Shown here piece by piece: positions 62,811-64,000 of a stretch of 64,000 nt of DNA. This stretch comes from UBA2779 sp965232165. GTDB taxonomy: Bacteria; Spirochaetota; Spirochaetia; DSM-2461. The stretch covers positions 1,984,001 through 2,048,000 of the forward strand of contig CBDDOY010000001.1 in the NCBI GenBank assembly GCA_965232165.1, written 5' to 3'. The notes beneath the pieces were generated by a model. The model saw nothing but the letters and a program-made list of their open reading frames with translations. It had not been told where the DNA came from and made no database searches. The first letter of the stretch is position 1. Every line of letters starts with the position of its first letter. Made by a program: the position numbers and the translations under genes.

Positions 62811-64000
62811 ATGGGGAATTTGCTCGCCATGGAGGGGGTGGTCAAGGTCTATCCAAACGGCATCATCGCCAACGATGGAGTGGATTTCTCCATCAAGGAG
62901 GGAGAAATCCATGCGCTGGTCGGTGAAAACGGCGCCGGCAAATCGACGCTGATGAAAATACTCTACGGACTGGAAACCCCCGAAAAAGGACGCATCACCT
63001 TGAATGGCATGCCCATTCAGATACCTTCCCCTCACAAGGCTATTGAATACGGTATAGGGATGGTTCATCAGCACTTCATGCTGGTGCCGTCCTTAACCGT
63101 GGCCGAGAACTTGGTACTGGGTATGGAACCCGCAAGGGGCCTTGTCATTGACAGGGAGAGGGCGATTGAGATGAGCGTTAAGCTCTCTAGGAAATACAAT
63201 CTTCAGGTGAATCCCAAGCAAAAAATTCGGGATTTGCCTGTCGGCACCAAGCAGAAAGTGGAAATTCTCAAGGCTCTGCATCGAGGGGCTAAAATACTGA
63301 TCCTTGATGAGCCCACGGCGGTTCTCACACCGCAGGAAACCAAGGAATTATTTCATGAGCTTCGGCTGTTGAAGGAAGAGGGCAACACCATCATCTTCAT
63401 CTCCCATAAGCTTCGCGAGGTGAAGCATCTCTGCGACCGGCTTACTATCATGCGTAACGGCAGGAATCAAGGTATGTTTGATTCTGTGGATGTGAGCGAA
63501 AAAGACATATCTCGCCTGATGGTGGGGCGCGATGTTGTCCTCAAAGCAGACAAGACCAAATCGGCACCGGAGGATGTCTGCTTGAAGGCGAGGGATGTCA
63601 CCATCATCAACGACTTCGGGAAGACCGTTGTAGACGGTGTCTCTTTTGATCTCAGGAGGGGGGAGATCCTCGGCATTGCCGGTGTGGAAGGGAACGGTCA
63701 ACGGGAATTGGTGGAAGCCGTTAGCGGCCTCAAAAGATTTCATCGTGGGGATATAGCCCTTAAGAATGTGAGCATCAAAAATCTGTCTATCAAAGAAGTC
63801 CGCAAGCTTGGCACCTGTCACATTCCCGAGGATCGCATGGCCTATGGTGTGGCCGATACACTCAGTATTGAGCAGAACCTTTTAGCGGATAAGCATGATT
63901 GGCCTGAATTCACGGGCAAGGTGCTCAACAAGCCGGACGCCATCAGAAAGAACAGCGAGAGGTTGACCGCCGAGTATCGCATCAAATGTGATTCCCCCCG
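62811..64000 (+). CDS. Nucleoside/sugar ABC transporter ATP-binding protein (5' part)
   Basis: About 396 residues before the window ends; the frame is open. First ABC domain: Walker A GENGAGKST (~residue 38), Q-loop MVHQHFM, signature LPVGTKQKVEI and Walker B ILILDEPTAVL. The second domain is of the degenerate type (GVEGNGQREL in place of Walker A). Double-ABC proteins with a BMP binding protein import purine nucleosides. The permease genes should lie beyond 64000. Confidence 0.92.
   Translation, partial: MGNLLAMEGVVKVYPNGIIANDGVDFSIKEGEIHALVGENGAGKSTLMKILYGLETPEKGRITLNGMPIQIPSPHKAIEYGIGMVHQHFMLVPSLTVAENLVLGMEPARGLVIDRERAIEMSVKLSRKYNLQVNPKQKIRDLPVGTKQKVEILKALHRGAKILILDEPTAVLTPQETKELFHELRLLKEEGNTIIFISHKLREVKHLCDRLTIMRNGRNQGMFDSVDVSEKDISRLMVGRDVVLKADKTKSAPEDVCLKARDVTIINDFGKTVVDGVSFDLRRGEILGIAGVEGNGQRELVEAVSGLKRFHRGDIALKNVSIKNLSIKEVRKLGTCHIPEDRMAYGVADTLSIEQNLLADKHDWPEFTGKVLNKPDAIRKNSERLTAEYRIKCDSP

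Overview
This window looks like part of a spirochaete chromosome, most likely a Treponema-type organism. The evidence is the translation and envelope block rpsB-tsf-frr-uppS-cdsA-rseP, many lipoproteins with relaxed lipoboxes, a PorV/UPF0164-like outer membrane protein, DUF1566-type lipoproteins, and an Na+-NQR/Rnf-type operon in place of an ordinary respiratory chain. The genus call is an inference from gene content. I recognised no rRNA, tRNA or CRISPR array.

Layout. Positions 1-6276 hold minus-strand genes (partial methyltransferase, degenerate M23-like protein, unknown protein, recN, nadK, a DegT-type aminotransferase homologue without an obvious PLP lysine) plus cdd on the plus strand. 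Positions 6581-14251 are the rpsB-tsf-frr-uppS-cdsA-rseP block. Here S2 carries a roughly 2.2 kb array of 18-bp repeats coding for a Lys/Glu/Pro/Ala tail that runs in the same codon phase into tsf, apart from two small indels. Positions 14266-23515 hold a beta-propeller protein, a lipoprotein, sixA, mnmA, an alcohol dehydrogenase, NlpC/P60 and an RseC-like protein. Positions 23645-27978 are a compact nqrBCDEF-like operon with neither nqrA nor rnfC, ending in an unknown 150-residue protein.

Positions 28035-40365 are an outer-envelope region: a 1344-residue barrel/Ig/OmpA protein, rlmKL, a decayed IS1634-type transposase, a chimeric OmpA gene made by an ungapped ~0.8 kb duplication, a duplicated promoter/leader, and a barrel-FecR-lipoprotein trio. 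Positions 40624-49182 hold radC, a dhaK remnant, a cation/proton antiporter with a compensated frameshift, lplA, a DUF212 protein, murE and topA. Positions 49433-53730 are a graveyard: a lipoprotein pseudogene, and an intact IS1182-type element sitting in an IS30-type transposase. Positions 53799-57208 are a branched-chain amino acid operon (leader peptide, attenuator, a frameshifted citramalate synthase, leuA). Positions 57396-64000 hold a Hsp20 gene behind a sigma-54-like promoter, an MBL-fold hydrolase, hflX, an exported msrAB fusion, and a BMP-type nucleoside ABC transporter that runs off the window.

Two families of short dispersed repeats occupy many gaps: a ~162-bp MITE-like element with 17-bp inverted ends, and a ~117-bp GC-rich hairpin-forming element. 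Several genes are broken next to them. Frameshifts recur in homopolymers or repeats (rpsB/tsf, cimA, antiporter, lipoprotein), so some may be assembly errors and should be checked against reads before biological interpretation.
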